64,000 nucleotides of DNA from positions 1 through 64,000 of the forward strand of contig NZ_NADJ01000031.1 of the NCBI RefSeq assembly GCF_002196705.1, in the 5' to 3' direction. The stretch is from Desulfosporosinus sp. FKB (lineage in GTDB: Bacteria > Bacillota > Desulfitobacteriia > Desulfitobacteriales > Desulfitobacteriaceae). Position numbers and translations under genes: made by a program. Under the pieces are notes generated by a model that made no database searches, was not told the DNA's origin, and was given only the letters and a program-made list of their open reading frames with translations. Within the stretch, counting starts at the first letter, position 1, and each line of letters begins with the position of its first letter. Positions 46,180 through 54,692 of this stretch are shown in pieces.

Positions 46180-46714
46180 GCCTAACCTCCTCAACTGCCT
46201 TAAAAAATAATTCTCGAGATATCCCAAACCGGTTCAAGCGATGAAGAAATTGTTTAGCATTACTGTCACCTATCCCTAATCGTCTCCCTAAGGCCAAGCG
46301 AAAATCACTAGCCCCGCTCGAACCCACAAGGCCTGCCGACCATAAATCTTCCATGTTAAATGTCTCAACTGAACTCCCTTGCTCCTGTTGAATATGAGCA
46401 AAAGCACGGCGAATTTCCTCGGGACTGGCATTCTCCACCCCAATGTCTCCCCGCTTCGTCGCAGCCTTTTTGCTAAGATAAGCATGCTTAGCCTGAGGAA
46501 CATAGCTGCCTATACGCTTGCGAATCTGCTCTCCAACGGTATCCGGGTCTGTAAAGACAATGACACCTTGGCGAACTGCCATTTCAGCAATATATTCCAG
46601 TTTTTTCTTAGTTAGTCCGAAACCTTCAGTCCAAAGAATATCAACATTTCCCAGGGCCAGGCGAACTGCATGGGCGTCATTTTTCCCTTCTACCACTATA
46701 AGTTCCTTGATCAC
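46163..46714 (-). CDS. rnmV: Ribonuclease M5
   Basis: Toprim nuclease that matures 5S rRNA. It opens with the Toprim core IKELIVVEGKNDAHAVRLAL and has VIVFTDPDTVGEQIRKRI (DxD). 183 aa is normal. Starts at a GTG with GGAGGG upstream. Overlaps and is coupled to ksgA as in B. subtilis. Confidence 0.95.
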   Translation of the reverse strand: MIKELIVVEGKNDAHAVRLALGNVDILWTEGFGLTKKKLEYIAEMAVRQGVIVFTDPDTVGEQIRKRIGSYVPQAKHAYLSKKAATKRGDIGVENASPEEIRRAFAHIQQEQGSSVETFNMEDLWSAGLVGSSGASDFRLALGRRLGIGDSNAKQFLHRLNRFGISRELFFKAVEEVRHGEHC

Positions 46715-46840
46715 TACAATATTCCCTCCGTTTCCAACTCTTTTATCTTACCCGAGATTCAGCTAAGACTCAAATTTTAGAAACAAAGAAAATCAACCAT
46801 GGCTTCGGGGACACTCGGCCATCCATAACCAGCGGTTTAC

Positions 46841-46865
46841 CTTAGGTATTACTCGGAGATTTAGC
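46841..46865. repeat. 25-bp conserved element, copy 1
   Basis: CTTAGGTATTACTCGGAGAT plus TTAGC; matches copy 2 (48994-49018) at 22 of 25 positions. It lies between the GH18 terminator and rnmV. Function and orientation unknown. Confidence 0.6.
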
Positions 46866-46903
46866 GATAAAAATGAAAAAGAAAAGGGGGTTTACAACCC
46901 CCT
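46866..46903 (-). terminator. Intrinsic terminator after the GH18 gene
   Basis: AGGGGGTT-GTA-AACCCCCT stem followed by TTTCTTTTTC on the minus strand. Confidence 0.9.
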
Positions 46904-46934
46904 CCAAAAATTTCGATATCTGATTTAACATTTA

Positions 46935-48107
46935 TTACTTAGCTGTTGATTTATTTGTTCCAAAGGTACTCGAGACAGAGTTCCAAATTGAGGGATCCTC
47001 CATTCCAAGCCGCCAAATAGCGACACCGTGCAGCTTGTGTTGTAATGTATACTTCATCTTTGTTTTTAAACTTGCTGCATTTTCAAAAAACACTTCGTGT
47101 CGGACTCCATTTGCCGTATAGGTAAACTGTGGAACTTTAGCACTGGGATCTGTTAAAATTTGAACACCATGTTTTTGGGCTCGTGCGATAGCCTGAGCAT
47201 AGGATAAATAATCCGGCATCACTGGCTTGTTTGATCCCCAGTCGTAAGCATACACGGGAAGCCCCATAACAATCTTATTACTTGGTATCTTTCCAACTGC
47301 AAAGGTAATAACACGATCAACCCAACCCTGTGAAGCAATAGGTCCTTGTGTTGTTCCCATACCATGTTCATCATAGGTCATGAGAATAACTTGATCGGCT
47401 GCCTTACCAATTGCTGCGTAATCATAGGCACCTGACCACAAATCAGAGGGATAATCCACAAATTTTGCAGGAATAGAGATATTGAGAACTTTATCTTTGG
47501 CTTTCAATGCTTTGCCTAATTGCGCGACAAATGCTGAAAAGTTGTTGCGGTCACCGGGTGGTGTTTTTTCAATATCCACAGATATTCCATCCCAGTTATC
47601 CTTCATTGCAAGATTGACCAAATTTGTAATAAAATTGGAACGTGCTCCGGCATTTGCTAAAACACGATGCGCTAAATTGGCATCAAATCCTACACTTCCG
47701 CTCATATTCATGTTATGAACCAAGGCATAGACTTTGGAACCATTTTTTTTCGCCGTGTTTTTGGCACTCATATCAACGTTTCCTGCTGGAATTACTTTTC
47801 CCGAACCATCAAAGGAATACCAGAAAAAGGCAACTTCATCAAGCATCTTTCCGTTTTTAGTCATGGATGCCTTTGAACCGGGAGTCGGCCCTTCCGGGTC
47901 CGTGTAAAATCCCATAACAACTCGTTTGTCTGATCCCAAAACAGAATCCCGAGTGGCTCCAGCCTCAGCTTTCGGGGGTTGTGTACTCTTTGAAGTTTGC
48001 TGTTGTTGATTTGATGGCGTGTTAGGAGTCGGTACATTCGAACATCCTGTTAAGGCAAGTCCCAGAATCAAGGTACTGCTCATCATAAAAGTCAGAAACC
48101 GTTTCAT
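46935..48107 (-). CDS. Glycoside hydrolase family 18 lipoprotein
   Basis: Lipoprotein signal (MKRFLTFMMSSTLILGLALTGC), a Gln/Pro/Thr-rich linker, then a GH18 TIM barrel (about 65-385) with the catalytic DxxDxDxE motif in WDGISVDIE. Similar to spore cortex N-acetylglucosaminidases of the YaaH/SleL group but without LysM domains, so the substrate is probably peptidoglycan or cortex. The ATG at 48107 follows AAGGAG by 12 nt; the in-frame TTG at 48119 abuts that SD. A CATACATA (minus, 48173-48180) resembles a sigma-E -10. Confidence 0.85.
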   Translation of the reverse strand: MKRFLTFMMSSTLILGLALTGCSNVPTPNTPSNQQQQTSKSTQPPKAEAGATRDSVLGSDKRVVMGFYTDPEGPTPGSKASMTKNGKMLDEVAFFWYSFDGSGKVIPAGNVDMSAKNTAKKNGSKVYALVHNMNMSGSVGFDANLAHRVLANAGARSNFITNLVNLAMKDNWDGISVDIEKTPPGDRNNFSAFVAQLGKALKAKDKVLNISIPAKFVDYPSDLWSGAYDYAAIGKAADQVILMTYDEHGMGTTQGPIASQGWVDRVITFAVGKIPSNKIVMGLPVYAYDWGSNKPVMPDYLSYAQAIARAQKHGVQILTDPSAKVPQFTYTANGVRHEVFFENAASLKTKMKYTLQHKLHGVAIWRLGMEDPSIWNSVSSTFGTNKSTAK

Positions 48108-48217
48108 GCTGCGCTTCAACTCCTTCGAATAGATTCGGTTACTGACTTTATTCTCCCCGCTTCAAACAACGTTATGTATGATAGTGCCAAGAGTATAATT
48201 TATCCTATATTTATTAA

Positions 48218-48925
48218 TTATGGTATTTCGAAATAACGGGCAATTCCCTTTGCAACTGCTCTGGATAATTGTTCTTGATACCATGATTGCTGAAGCTTTT
48301 CTTGTTCCTTAGAGCTGGATAAATACCCTACTTCTACAATAACTGCCGGCATTGTTGTATTATTGATGACATAAAAATCTCCCGGTTTAGCAATTCTTCG
48401 ATTCATTGCTGGTATTTTTATCAGTTCTTGTTGAATTAATTCAGCTAATTCTTTACCTGATTTTGATTTATAATGATAAAATGTCTCAGCTCCGGAATTC
48501 TGTCCTTGAGGTGTAGCATTGACATGAAGGCTGACAAACACATCAGCTTTTGCTTGACTGGCCATTGCTATGCGGCGGTTAAGATCAATTTGTTTTTTCG
48601 TAATTTTTCCTTTAACTCCGGCAGGCACATAGTCGATATCTTCCTCTCTCGTTAAAAAAACCTCAATACCGGAGGGGCTAAGCATTTCCTTAACTTTTTG
48701 AGCAATTTGCAGGTTGATCGATTTTTCATAAACGCCCTGAGATGAAATTGCTCCCGGATCATACCCACCATGCCCTGGATCGAGCATTACCGTATAATGT
48801 TCTTCGAAATGACTAACGACTGCTGTGGAACCCTGCCAAAGTACTGAAAAAATTAACAAACTCATAACCCCGAGAACAAAACCAATTGCCATTTTCTTTC
48901 CCGGCACTCCCAAAAGCAGACGCAT
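48218..48925 (-). CDS. cwlD: N-acetylmuramoyl-L-alanine amidase CwlD
   Basis: Zn amidase needed to make muramic delta-lactam in spore cortex. N-terminal membrane anchor (MAIGFVLGVMSLLIFSVLW), then an Amidase_3 domain with VMLDPGHGGYDPGA (zinc His), VYEKSINLQIA (Glu), FVSLHVNATP (His) and VIVEVGYLSS (catalytic Glu). 235 aa is typical. SD GGGGGA before the ATG. Confidence 0.93.
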   Translation of the reverse strand: MRLLLGVPGKKMAIGFVLGVMSLLIFSVLWQGSTAVVSHFEEHYTVMLDPGHGGYDPGAISSQGVYEKSINLQIAQKVKEMLSPSGIEVFLTREEDIDYVPAGVKGKITKKQIDLNRRIAMASQAKADVFVSLHVNATPQGQNSGAETFYHYKSKSGKELAELIQQELIKIPAMNRRIAKPGDFYVINNTTMPAVIVEVGYLSSSKEQEKLQQSWYQEQLSRAVAKGIARYFEIP

Positions 48926-48993
48926 TTAAATTCCCCCGTTTCTTAGGTTACCCTAAAGACTATGACTTTAAGTTAAAAGTTATAACTTCTCAT

Positions 48994-49018
48994 CTTAGGT
49001 ATTATCCGGAGGTTTAGC
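48994..49018. repeat. 25-bp conserved element, copy 2
   Basis: CTTAGGTATTATCCGGAGGT plus TTAGC; 22 of 25 identities with copy 1 (46841-46865). In this copy it is followed by a GGTCCGGTGGACA hairpin-like stretch. It lies between the G5/3D gene terminator and cwlD. Confidence 0.6.
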
Positions 49019-49051
49019 ACCAAAAGGTCCGGTGGACATTTTTGATAGTAA

Positions 49052-49087
49052 AGAGAAAAGCCCCTGAATAAACTTTTCAGGAGCCTA
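49052..49087 (-). terminator. Intrinsic terminator after the yabE-like gene
   Basis: AGGCTCCTGAA / TTCAGGGGCTT stem followed by TTCTCTTT on the minus strand. Confidence 0.8.
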
Positions 49088-49146
49088 TTGGGAACATAAT
49101 ATTAATTTGATTTTCATCAAACTTCCTACGCAAAAATTCTTCAAGA

Positions 49147-50319
49147 TTACTGAAGGTAAACTAAAACATAACGAACACCCCAAGACATTGCCGCCGCTTC
49201 AGAATCCATATAGAGATCAATTCTATTGCCTTGTATAAGGCCTCCTGTGTCCAAAGCACGTGCACTCCCATAACCATCTACATAAACTTTCGAGCCTAAA
49301 GGAATAACCCTCGGATCAACAGCGACTACTCCCCATTGAACCGGCGCTCCAGTTTTCGTGATACCGCCAGGAATACAGTAAGCCGTTGCTCTCATGATAT
49401 AGGCCCTTTTAAAATTAATCGTCTGCCCGCCGCGAGAAACAGATGTTTGTGCTCCCCGGGAAACCAGTTCATTGATAGGAGCGGCAACCACACGCTGCCC
49501 AAGAATTTGCCGATCGACTTCTTTTCCATCTTCGAGGGTTAAACGTATGGTCTGTTCCTGAATACCGTTAGAACCGCAGCTAATAACTTTATCAGGCAAT
49601 CCAACGGGATAATCCCCTGGCTGAGTTACCATCTGATAAGGAATCTCACTTTTCTGAGTTTCCACCTTTTCAGCCACTCTTACTACCTTAACCTTTTCAT
49701 TAGCCGTCAATAAGTGGTTAAGCGCGAGAGAAACCTTATCCTTTGCTCCTAAAACAATATTCAACTTCTTCAAGGCCTCAGCTACTGTGCGGGGAGCCAA
49801 ATACGTATTGATTGTCTTCCCATCCGCTTGCACAACAACCGGAACAGCCCTTCGCACTTTAATATCCATTTGCTCTTTAAGATCTTCAGAACGTGGTTCG
49901 TTAACTTCATCAACGTCTTTAATTTGTAAGCCATAGCGTTCTGACAAATCATTAATTGCCTCACCGACAGTCTTGGCTGTAGTCCTCGCTGACAAAGTCT
50001 GTTTATCTACCGTCAGGTGAATCGGTATGCTTCTTGTAACAACGACTCTCATACCTTTAGTAATTCTTGAATTTCGAGGAGGATCCACAACATCCTCAGG
50101 ATTAAACTCTAAGTTGGAATGCGCAAGAGCTTGCCCGACAGTATTAAAAATCGTTGTTACAGGTATAACTTTGTCATCAACTTCAATATTAATTGTTTTC
50201 ATATTGAAGGCCAGAATTCCGCAGGCAATCAGGAAAAAAATCACGAGGGCAACTGCAGCTTTACCTAAGCGACCTCTGCGAACTAACGCCAAAACCGTAG
50301 TTCGAGAATTCTGAAACAT
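49147..50319 (-). CDS. yabE: YabE-like cell-wall protein (DUF348, G5 and 3D domains)
   Basis: Surface protein related to Rpf/stationary-phase survival wall enzymes. Signal anchor near residues 20-40 (AAVALVIFFLIACGILAF), three DUF348 repeats (about 45-215), a G5 domain (EKVETQKSEIPYQMV...) and a C-terminal 3D lytic-transglycosylase-like domain with RATAYC, DTGG and NRIDLYM. 390 aa. The ATG at 50319 has GGAGGG at 5 nt; the frame stays open to 50385 but the extension is not supported. Syntenic with yabE. Confidence 0.9.
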   Translation of the reverse strand: MFQNSRTTVLALVRRGRLGKAAVALVIFFLIACGILAFNMKTINIEVDDKVIPVTTIFNTVGQALAHSNLEFNPEDVVDPPRNSRITKGMRVVVTRSIPIHLTVDKQTLSARTTAKTVGEAINDLSERYGLQIKDVDEVNEPRSEDLKEQMDIKVRRAVPVVVQADGKTINTYLAPRTVAEALKKLNIVLGAKDKVSLALNHLLTANEKVKVVRVAEKVETQKSEIPYQMVTQPGDYPVGLPDKVISCGSNGIQEQTIRLTLEDGKEVDRQILGQRVVAAPINELVSRGAQTSVSRGGQTINFKRAYIMRATAYCIPGGITKTGAPVQWGVVAVDPRVIPLGSKVYVDGYGSARALDTGGLIQGNRIDLYMDSEAAAMSWGVRYVLVYLQ

Positions 50320-50398
50320 TGAATCCCTCCAAAACCCATAGCAATCAACCAACTTCATTTTAATTGATAAGTAGTTGGTTGTCAAAAACTTTTTTCCA

Positions 50399-51340
50399 TT
50401 ATATGGATTTTAGAATGTGAATGAGAACAGGCTTTCTTCCCCAATCCAAGCATTGTCTAAGGTTTGTAAAAAACAAATCGATCCTGTTACCTTTGATATC
50501 TCCGCCCGTATCAGCTGCTATAGCATACCCATACCCTTCTACATATACTTTACTTCCCATAGCGATGACTCTGGGGTCTACGGCTATGATGCCTTGTCTG
50601 GGCGTTAATCCCGTTGCCGTTTTGTTGCCTGTATAAGTATAGGCAGTTGACTCCATTGTTAACGTTTTACTAATATTCAATTTGTCAATTTCAAAGTGCT
50701 CTCCGACAACCGGCTTTGAGTTCTGAATTACAACTTTTTTCTTAGGTCCCTTTAATTCAAAGGAAAATTGTATTTGTTGATTCAATGGTTGTCCATCTAC
50801 CTTATAGGTCTTAACCACCTGTCTTAAAACACCAGTTTCCCCGTCTTCCTGAACCTTGCTCATTCCGGGAAGAAGCTGATCTGATTCTATAACCTTCGTA
50901 GCATAGGGGATTTCTTTGTCGACAACTTGAATATCGCTTGTCATCATACTTCCTGAACCCTTAAGAGAATTACCCGCCTTGTCTTCACTTAAAAGTTCCT
51001 CTTGGGACTCCCCCCCCTTTACAACTTCCAGGCTGCTTCGCTCTAAAATGGGCGATTTTGAATTACTGCCGCCTAAGGCTGGAGCTCCACGACTGATATT
51101 TCCGACACGTAGTAATTTCCTGCGTGAGTCTAAAAGACCTATCTCAAGTTTGGGTTTTTGAATCGTCTGTGGTTGTTTTACTTGTTGATAAGGAACAGAC
51201 ATGGTCTGGGGTATATCTGGAGCTTTCAGTGCTGAATATCTTGTACCAGCCGCAAACACTGCTAAACCGCCCAGATACGAACCCCAAGTCTTGGTTGCCC
51301 GCCAATAATCGGAATACGTGGTGATCGGTAGCGAATACAT
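50399..51340 (-). CDS. Second G5/3D-domain wall protein
   Basis: Hydrophobic N-terminal segment (TWGSYLGGLAVFAAGTRYSA), a long low-complexity linker, a G5 domain (VVDKEIPYATKVIESDQLLPG) and a C-terminal 3D domain (STAYTYTGNKTATGLTPRQG, DTGGDIKGNRIDLFF). It lacks the DUF348 repeats of its downstream neighbour. Likely a muralytic or wall-binding protein. 313 aa. SD GGAGGG before the ATG. Confidence 0.88.
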   Translation of the reverse strand: MYSLPITTYSDYWRATKTWGSYLGGLAVFAAGTRYSALKAPDIPQTMSVPYQQVKQPQTIQKPKLEIGLLDSRRKLLRVGNISRGAPALGGSNSKSPILERSSLEVVKGGESQEELLSEDKAGNSLKGSGSMMTSDIQVVDKEIPYATKVIESDQLLPGMSKVQEDGETGVLRQVVKTYKVDGQPLNQQIQFSFELKGPKKKVVIQNSKPVVGEHFEIDKLNISKTLTMESTAYTYTGNKTATGLTPRQGIIAVDPRVIAMGSKVYVEGYGYAIAADTGGDIKGNRIDLFFTNLRQCLDWGRKPVLIHILKSI

Positions 51341-51377
51341 CCTATCCCTCCTTAATCAGAAGGTATGAAGCAAATTC

Positions 51378-51410
51378 AAAAAAAAGAACCTTCTCCTGAA
51401 GGTCCTTTTT
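51378..51410 (-). terminator. Intrinsic terminator after tatD
   Basis: AAGGACCTTC-AGGA-GAAGGTTCTT stem with a long T run on the minus strand. Confidence 0.9.
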
Positions 51411-51417
51411 AACAAGC

Positions 51418-52182
51418 CTAAACAAGCTTAAATATTGTTTCTGCATTATGCATTGTCTGTAGAGCCATTTCTTCAATGCTCAGTTCCTTGATTTCAGCGA
51501 GTTTCCTGACAACCTCTCTTACATAAGCAGGTTCGTTGCGTTTACCTCTGCGCGGTTCCGGGGTTAAATAGGGAGAATCTGTCTCAGCAAGAATACGGTC
51601 GATGGGGGCATTTCTGGCCACCTCAACGGTATGGCGGGCATTTTTAAAGGTTAAAGGCCCGGCAAAAGAAAGATAGAACCCAAGCTTTAAAAGAACCTTC
51701 GCCATTTCCCAGGATCCTGAATAGCAGTGCAAGACACCTCCATGTTTCGGCGGGTGAGCTTTGACAATTTCCAAAACATCCTGATGGGCGTCCCGATCAT
51801 GAATTACAATCGGCAGGCCAGCCTTGTTGGCCAATTCAATCTGTTGAATAAAAACCTCTTGTTGAATAGCTCGAGGAGATAAATCCCGATAATAATCAAG
51901 GCCAATTTCCCCCCAGGCCAAAACCTTGGGATGTTGAGCCAAAGCCTGGAGTTGAACCATAACGTCATCGCTGAACTCTTCTGCATTATGAGGATGGATA
52001 CCAATAGCTGCATAAATGAAATCGTAATCCTGGGCAAGCTGCACTGACCTTAATGAAGAAGGAAGGTCATAGCCAACATTCGTAACTCGAGAAATTCCCG
52101 AAGACTTAATTCTTTCTAAGACATCTTGAAAATCTTCTTGATATACCTCGTCATCAAGATGCGCATGCGTATCCCAAATCAT
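51418..52182 (-). CDS. tatD: TatD-family metal-dependent DNase
   Basis: Metal-dependent hydrolase with 3'-exonuclease activity in homologues (YabD in Bacillus). Starts with the HxH metal site IWDTHAHLDDEVY; has AWGEIGLDYYRD, PIVIHDRDAHQD, VLHCYSG and LAETDSPYLTPEP. 254 aa is normal. Start ATG overlaps the metG stop (ATGA), so the pair is coupled. Confidence 0.95.
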   Translation of the reverse strand: MIWDTHAHLDDEVYQEDFQDVLERIKSSGISRVTNVGYDLPSSLRSVQLAQDYDFIYAAIGIHPHNAEEFSDDVMVQLQALAQHPKVLAWGEIGLDYYRDLSPRAIQQEVFIQQIELANKAGLPIVIHDRDAHQDVLEIVKAHPPKHGGVLHCYSGSWEMAKVLLKLGFYLSFAGPLTFKNARHTVEVARNAPIDRILAETDSPYLTPEPRRGKRNEPAYVREVVRKLAEIKELSIEEMALQTMHNAETIFKLV

Positions 52183-54110
52183 TTCACTCGCGCTCCGCCA
52201 GGGAGTTCTTTGTCAAGCATAAGTACTTCAAGAACTTCTCCCTGTGATGCTGCCAAAATCATACCTTGAGAGGTTATTCCTCTTAACTTTGCCGGCTTTA
52301 GATTGGCAACAACTACTACGGATTTATTAATCAAGTCTTTCGGTGCATAATGTTGAGCAATACCGGAAACAACCGTACGCACTTGTCCGGAGATTTCGAT
52401 TTCTAATTTCAGGAGTTTATCTGTCTTGGCAACCTTCTCGGCACTCAGAACTTTTCCAACTCTTAGATCAAGTTTCGCAAACTCCTCGATACTAATTTCT
52501 TCCTTCATTGGTTCGAATTCCAAATCTTTAGCTTCTTGCTTAGATCCAGACTCTACTGGTGTCGTCACCTCTTCTGCATATTGAGAAATATCAATTCGCG
52601 GGAAGAGCTGTTCACCCTTTTGGATGCTGGCACCCGGATTTATAATTCCCCATTGATCCGCCTCTTCCCAGCGAATAAGATGCTCATCGCTGCTAAGGAG
52701 CGAACATATTCGAGGTGTAATGCCCGGCATAAAGGGAGCGGTCAAGATGGCCATAATGCGAATACATTCCACAAACGTATAAAGAACAGTATCAAGACGC
52801 TCCTGTTGATCTTCTCGCTTTGCTAAGGCCCAAGGAGCAGTTTCATCAACATACTTGTTGCATCGAGCAATAAAACGCCAGATTTGTTCCAGGGCACTTG
52901 CCATGTCACAGCGTCCAAGGCTTTCGTCTACGCCCTTTTTAACTTCCGAACTTAAGGTTTTCAATTCCATCTCTAAGGGACCATCTTGACCTGGCCGAGG
53001 AACAACTCCTCCCCTATACTTAACGACCATAGCCAAACTTCGAGAAACAAAATTACCAAAATCATTAGCCAAATCACTATTAATTCGTTCCACTAAATTG
53101 TCCTCAGAGTATGTTCCATCAGTCCCAACCTGCATTTCACGCAACAGGAAATAGCGGATAGCATCTGAGCCATACCTTTTAATTAATTCGAAGGAATCCT
53201 GGACATTCCCCCGCGATTTTGAGATTTTTCCTCCATCTTTCGACAAATACCACCCATGCCCATAAACAAGGCGCGGGAGAGGAAGGTCAAGAGCCATCAA
53301 AATAATTGGCCAAATGATCGCATGGAAGCGAACAATATCTTTCCCCATGATTTGAACGTTAGCCGGCCAGTATTTTTTATAATTTTCTCCATCCGGGTAA
53401 CCTAAAGCGGAAATATAGTTGATTAGGGCATCAAGCCAAACATAAACCACATGCTTTGGATCAAAAGGTACCTTAATCCCCCACTTGAATGTCGTTCTGG
53501 AAACACAAAGATCTTCTAAGCCGCTTTCAATAAAACGGATCATTTCGTTGCGCCGGGAAAGGGGCTGAATAAAATCAGGATGTGCTTCAATGTATTGAAG
53601 GAGCGCATTTTGATATTTTGATAAACGGAAAAAATAGCTCTCTTCTTTTAACAATTCCACACTGCGTAAGCAATCTGGGTTGGGACATTTTCCATCAATC
53701 AGTTTGCTTTCAGTCCAAAATGTTTCACAAGGTGTACAATACCAGCCTGAATACTCTGATTTGTAAATATCGCCTTGTTCATACAATTTGGCAAAAATTT
53801 GTTGAACCACTTTTCCGTGACGTTCTTCTGTCGTCCGGATAAAATCATCATTGGAAATATCCAAGGCTTTCCATAACTCTTTAAAGCGCTGGACAACACC
53901 ATCTACATAAGTTTGCGGATCAAGGTGATGGGCTTCCGCAGTACGAACAATCTTTTGCGCATTTTCATCAGTACCCGTTAGAAAATGAACCTGATCTCCC
54001 AACATTCTATGATAACGAGCCAGAGTATCTGCAGCAACCGTAGTATAGGCGGTACCAATATGGGGACTTGAATTGGGATAAAAAATTGGGGTTGTGATGT
54101 AATAGTTCAC
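52179..54110 (-). CDS. metG: Methionyl-tRNA synthetase
   Basis: Charges tRNA-Met. It has the HIGH motif in TPIFYPNSSPHIGTAYTTV, a zinc-binding module (CTPCETFW, CPNPDC), KMSKS as GGKISKSRGN, and a C-terminal tRNA-binding EMAP-like domain (FAKLDLRVGKVLSAEKVAKTD). 643 aa is typical. Starts at a GTG with GGAG at 7 nt. A perfect Spo0A box TGTCGAA lies in its upstream region (54136-54142). A candidate promoter TTGAAT-N17-TAATAA lies nearby. Confidence 0.96.
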   Translation of the reverse strand: MNYYITTPIFYPNSSPHIGTAYTTVAADTLARYHRMLGDQVHFLTGTDENAQKIVRTAEAHHLDPQTYVDGVVQRFKELWKALDISNDDFIRTTEERHGKVVQQIFAKLYEQGDIYKSEYSGWYCTPCETFWTESKLIDGKCPNPDCLRSVELLKEESYFFRLSKYQNALLQYIEAHPDFIQPLSRRNEMIRFIESGLEDLCVSRTTFKWGIKVPFDPKHVVYVWLDALINYISALGYPDGENYKKYWPANVQIMGKDIVRFHAIIWPIILMALDLPLPRLVYGHGWYLSKDGGKISKSRGNVQDSFELIKRYGSDAIRYFLLREMQVGTDGTYSEDNLVERINSDLANDFGNFVSRSLAMVVKYRGGVVPRPGQDGPLEMELKTLSSEVKKGVDESLGRCDMASALEQIWRFIARCNKYVDETAPWALAKREDQQERLDTVLYTFVECIRIMAILTAPFMPGITPRICSLLSSDEHLIRWEEADQWGIINPGASIQKGEQLFPRIDISQYAEEVTTPVESGSKQEAKDLEFEPMKEEISIEEFAKLDLRVGKVLSAEKVAKTDKLLKLEIEISGQVRTVVSGIAQHYAPKDLINKSVVVVANLKPAKLRGITSQGMILAASQGEVLEVLMLDKELPGGARVK

Positions 54111-54135
54111 GTTAGATCTCCTCTCAATCTATGAA

Positions 54136-54142
54136 TTCGACA
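54136..54142 (-). promoter_or_regulatory. Spo0A box in the metG leader region
   Basis: TGTCGAA on the minus strand, an exact 0A-box core, about 28 nt upstream of the metG GTG. One of two exact boxes in the 200-bp metG-abrB gap. Confidence 0.4.
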
Positions 54143-54242
54143 CATTAACTCATATTTGTCAAGTATATCCATAATAAAAATTTATTATGTAAATGTAATT
54201 TTTTATTCAAGAAATTTAATTCCTAATCACCTTTAAAAGTGG

Positions 54243-54293
54243 TTGACTTTAATTGGAACCATTGGTATCATAAGGTTGTAGTTTTCTGTCGAA
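54243..54293 (+). promoter_or_regulatory. abrB promoter with downstream Spo0A box
   Basis: TTGACT (54243-54248), 17 nt, TATCAT (54266-54271) on the plus strand. An exact 0A-box core TGTCGAA lies at 54287-54293, about 9-15 nt downstream of the predicted start site. B. subtilis abrB is repressed by Spo0A from boxes in the same downstream position. Confidence 0.6.
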
Positions 54294-54319
54294 AGTTGTA
54301 GTAAAGGGAGTGAGTGAAG

Positions 54320-54601
54320 ATGATGAAATCAACAGGAATCGTGAGAAAAGTAGACGAACTTGGCCGCATTGTTTTACCTATCGAACTTCGCCGTACATTG
54401 GGAATTGACGAAAAAGACGCTCTGGAAATTTATGTGGACCAAGAAAGAATCATTCTTAAAAAGTATGAGCCGGCTTGTGTATTTTGTGGTAATGCCAGTG
54501 ACAATCAACTTTTCCATGGCAAAAACGTTTGCCGTGAATGTGCTGTTGCGATGGGAGAAGCTATCCTTGGCAACGTAGATACCGGTTCTAAAGCTGTCTA
54601 A
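54320..54601 (+). CDS. abrB: Transition-state regulator AbrB with zinc-like C-terminus
   Basis: N-terminal AbrB swapped-hairpin DNA-binding domain (MKSTGIVRKVDELGRIVLPIELRRTL), nearly as in B. subtilis AbrB. The C-terminal half has CVFCGN and CRECA, a CxxC-CxxC zinc-ribbon-like pair absent from B. subtilis AbrB. 93 aa. The ATG at 54320 has GGGAG at 9 nt; an in-frame GTG at 54314 is too close. On the plus strand, divergent from metG, as in B. subtilis. Confidence 0.93.
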   Translation: MMKSTGIVRKVDELGRIVLPIELRRTLGIDEKDALEIYVDQERIILKKYEPACVFCGNASDNQLFHGKNVCRECAVAMGEAILGNVDTGSKAV

Positions 54602-54665
54602 GTTTAGGAACAGTTTTACATAGATATAAGTTTGTGTGTAATGATATTATTCAAACACTCTCTTC

Positions 54666-54690
54666 GAAGGCCTGATTGGCCTTCTTTTTA
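54666..54690 (+). terminator. Intrinsic terminator after abrB (possibly bidirectional)
   Basis: GAAGGCC-TGATT-GGCCTTC followed by TTTTTATT on the plus strand, just before the convergent rsmI stop. Confidence 0.85.
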
Positions 54691-54692
54691 TT

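Noticed and set aside
46804..46870. c-di-AMP (ydaO) riboswitch near wall-hydrolase genes
   Set aside because: A CGCTAAATC-like start is present, but the conserved GGGGAACC and GGGTGAAT blocks are missing.
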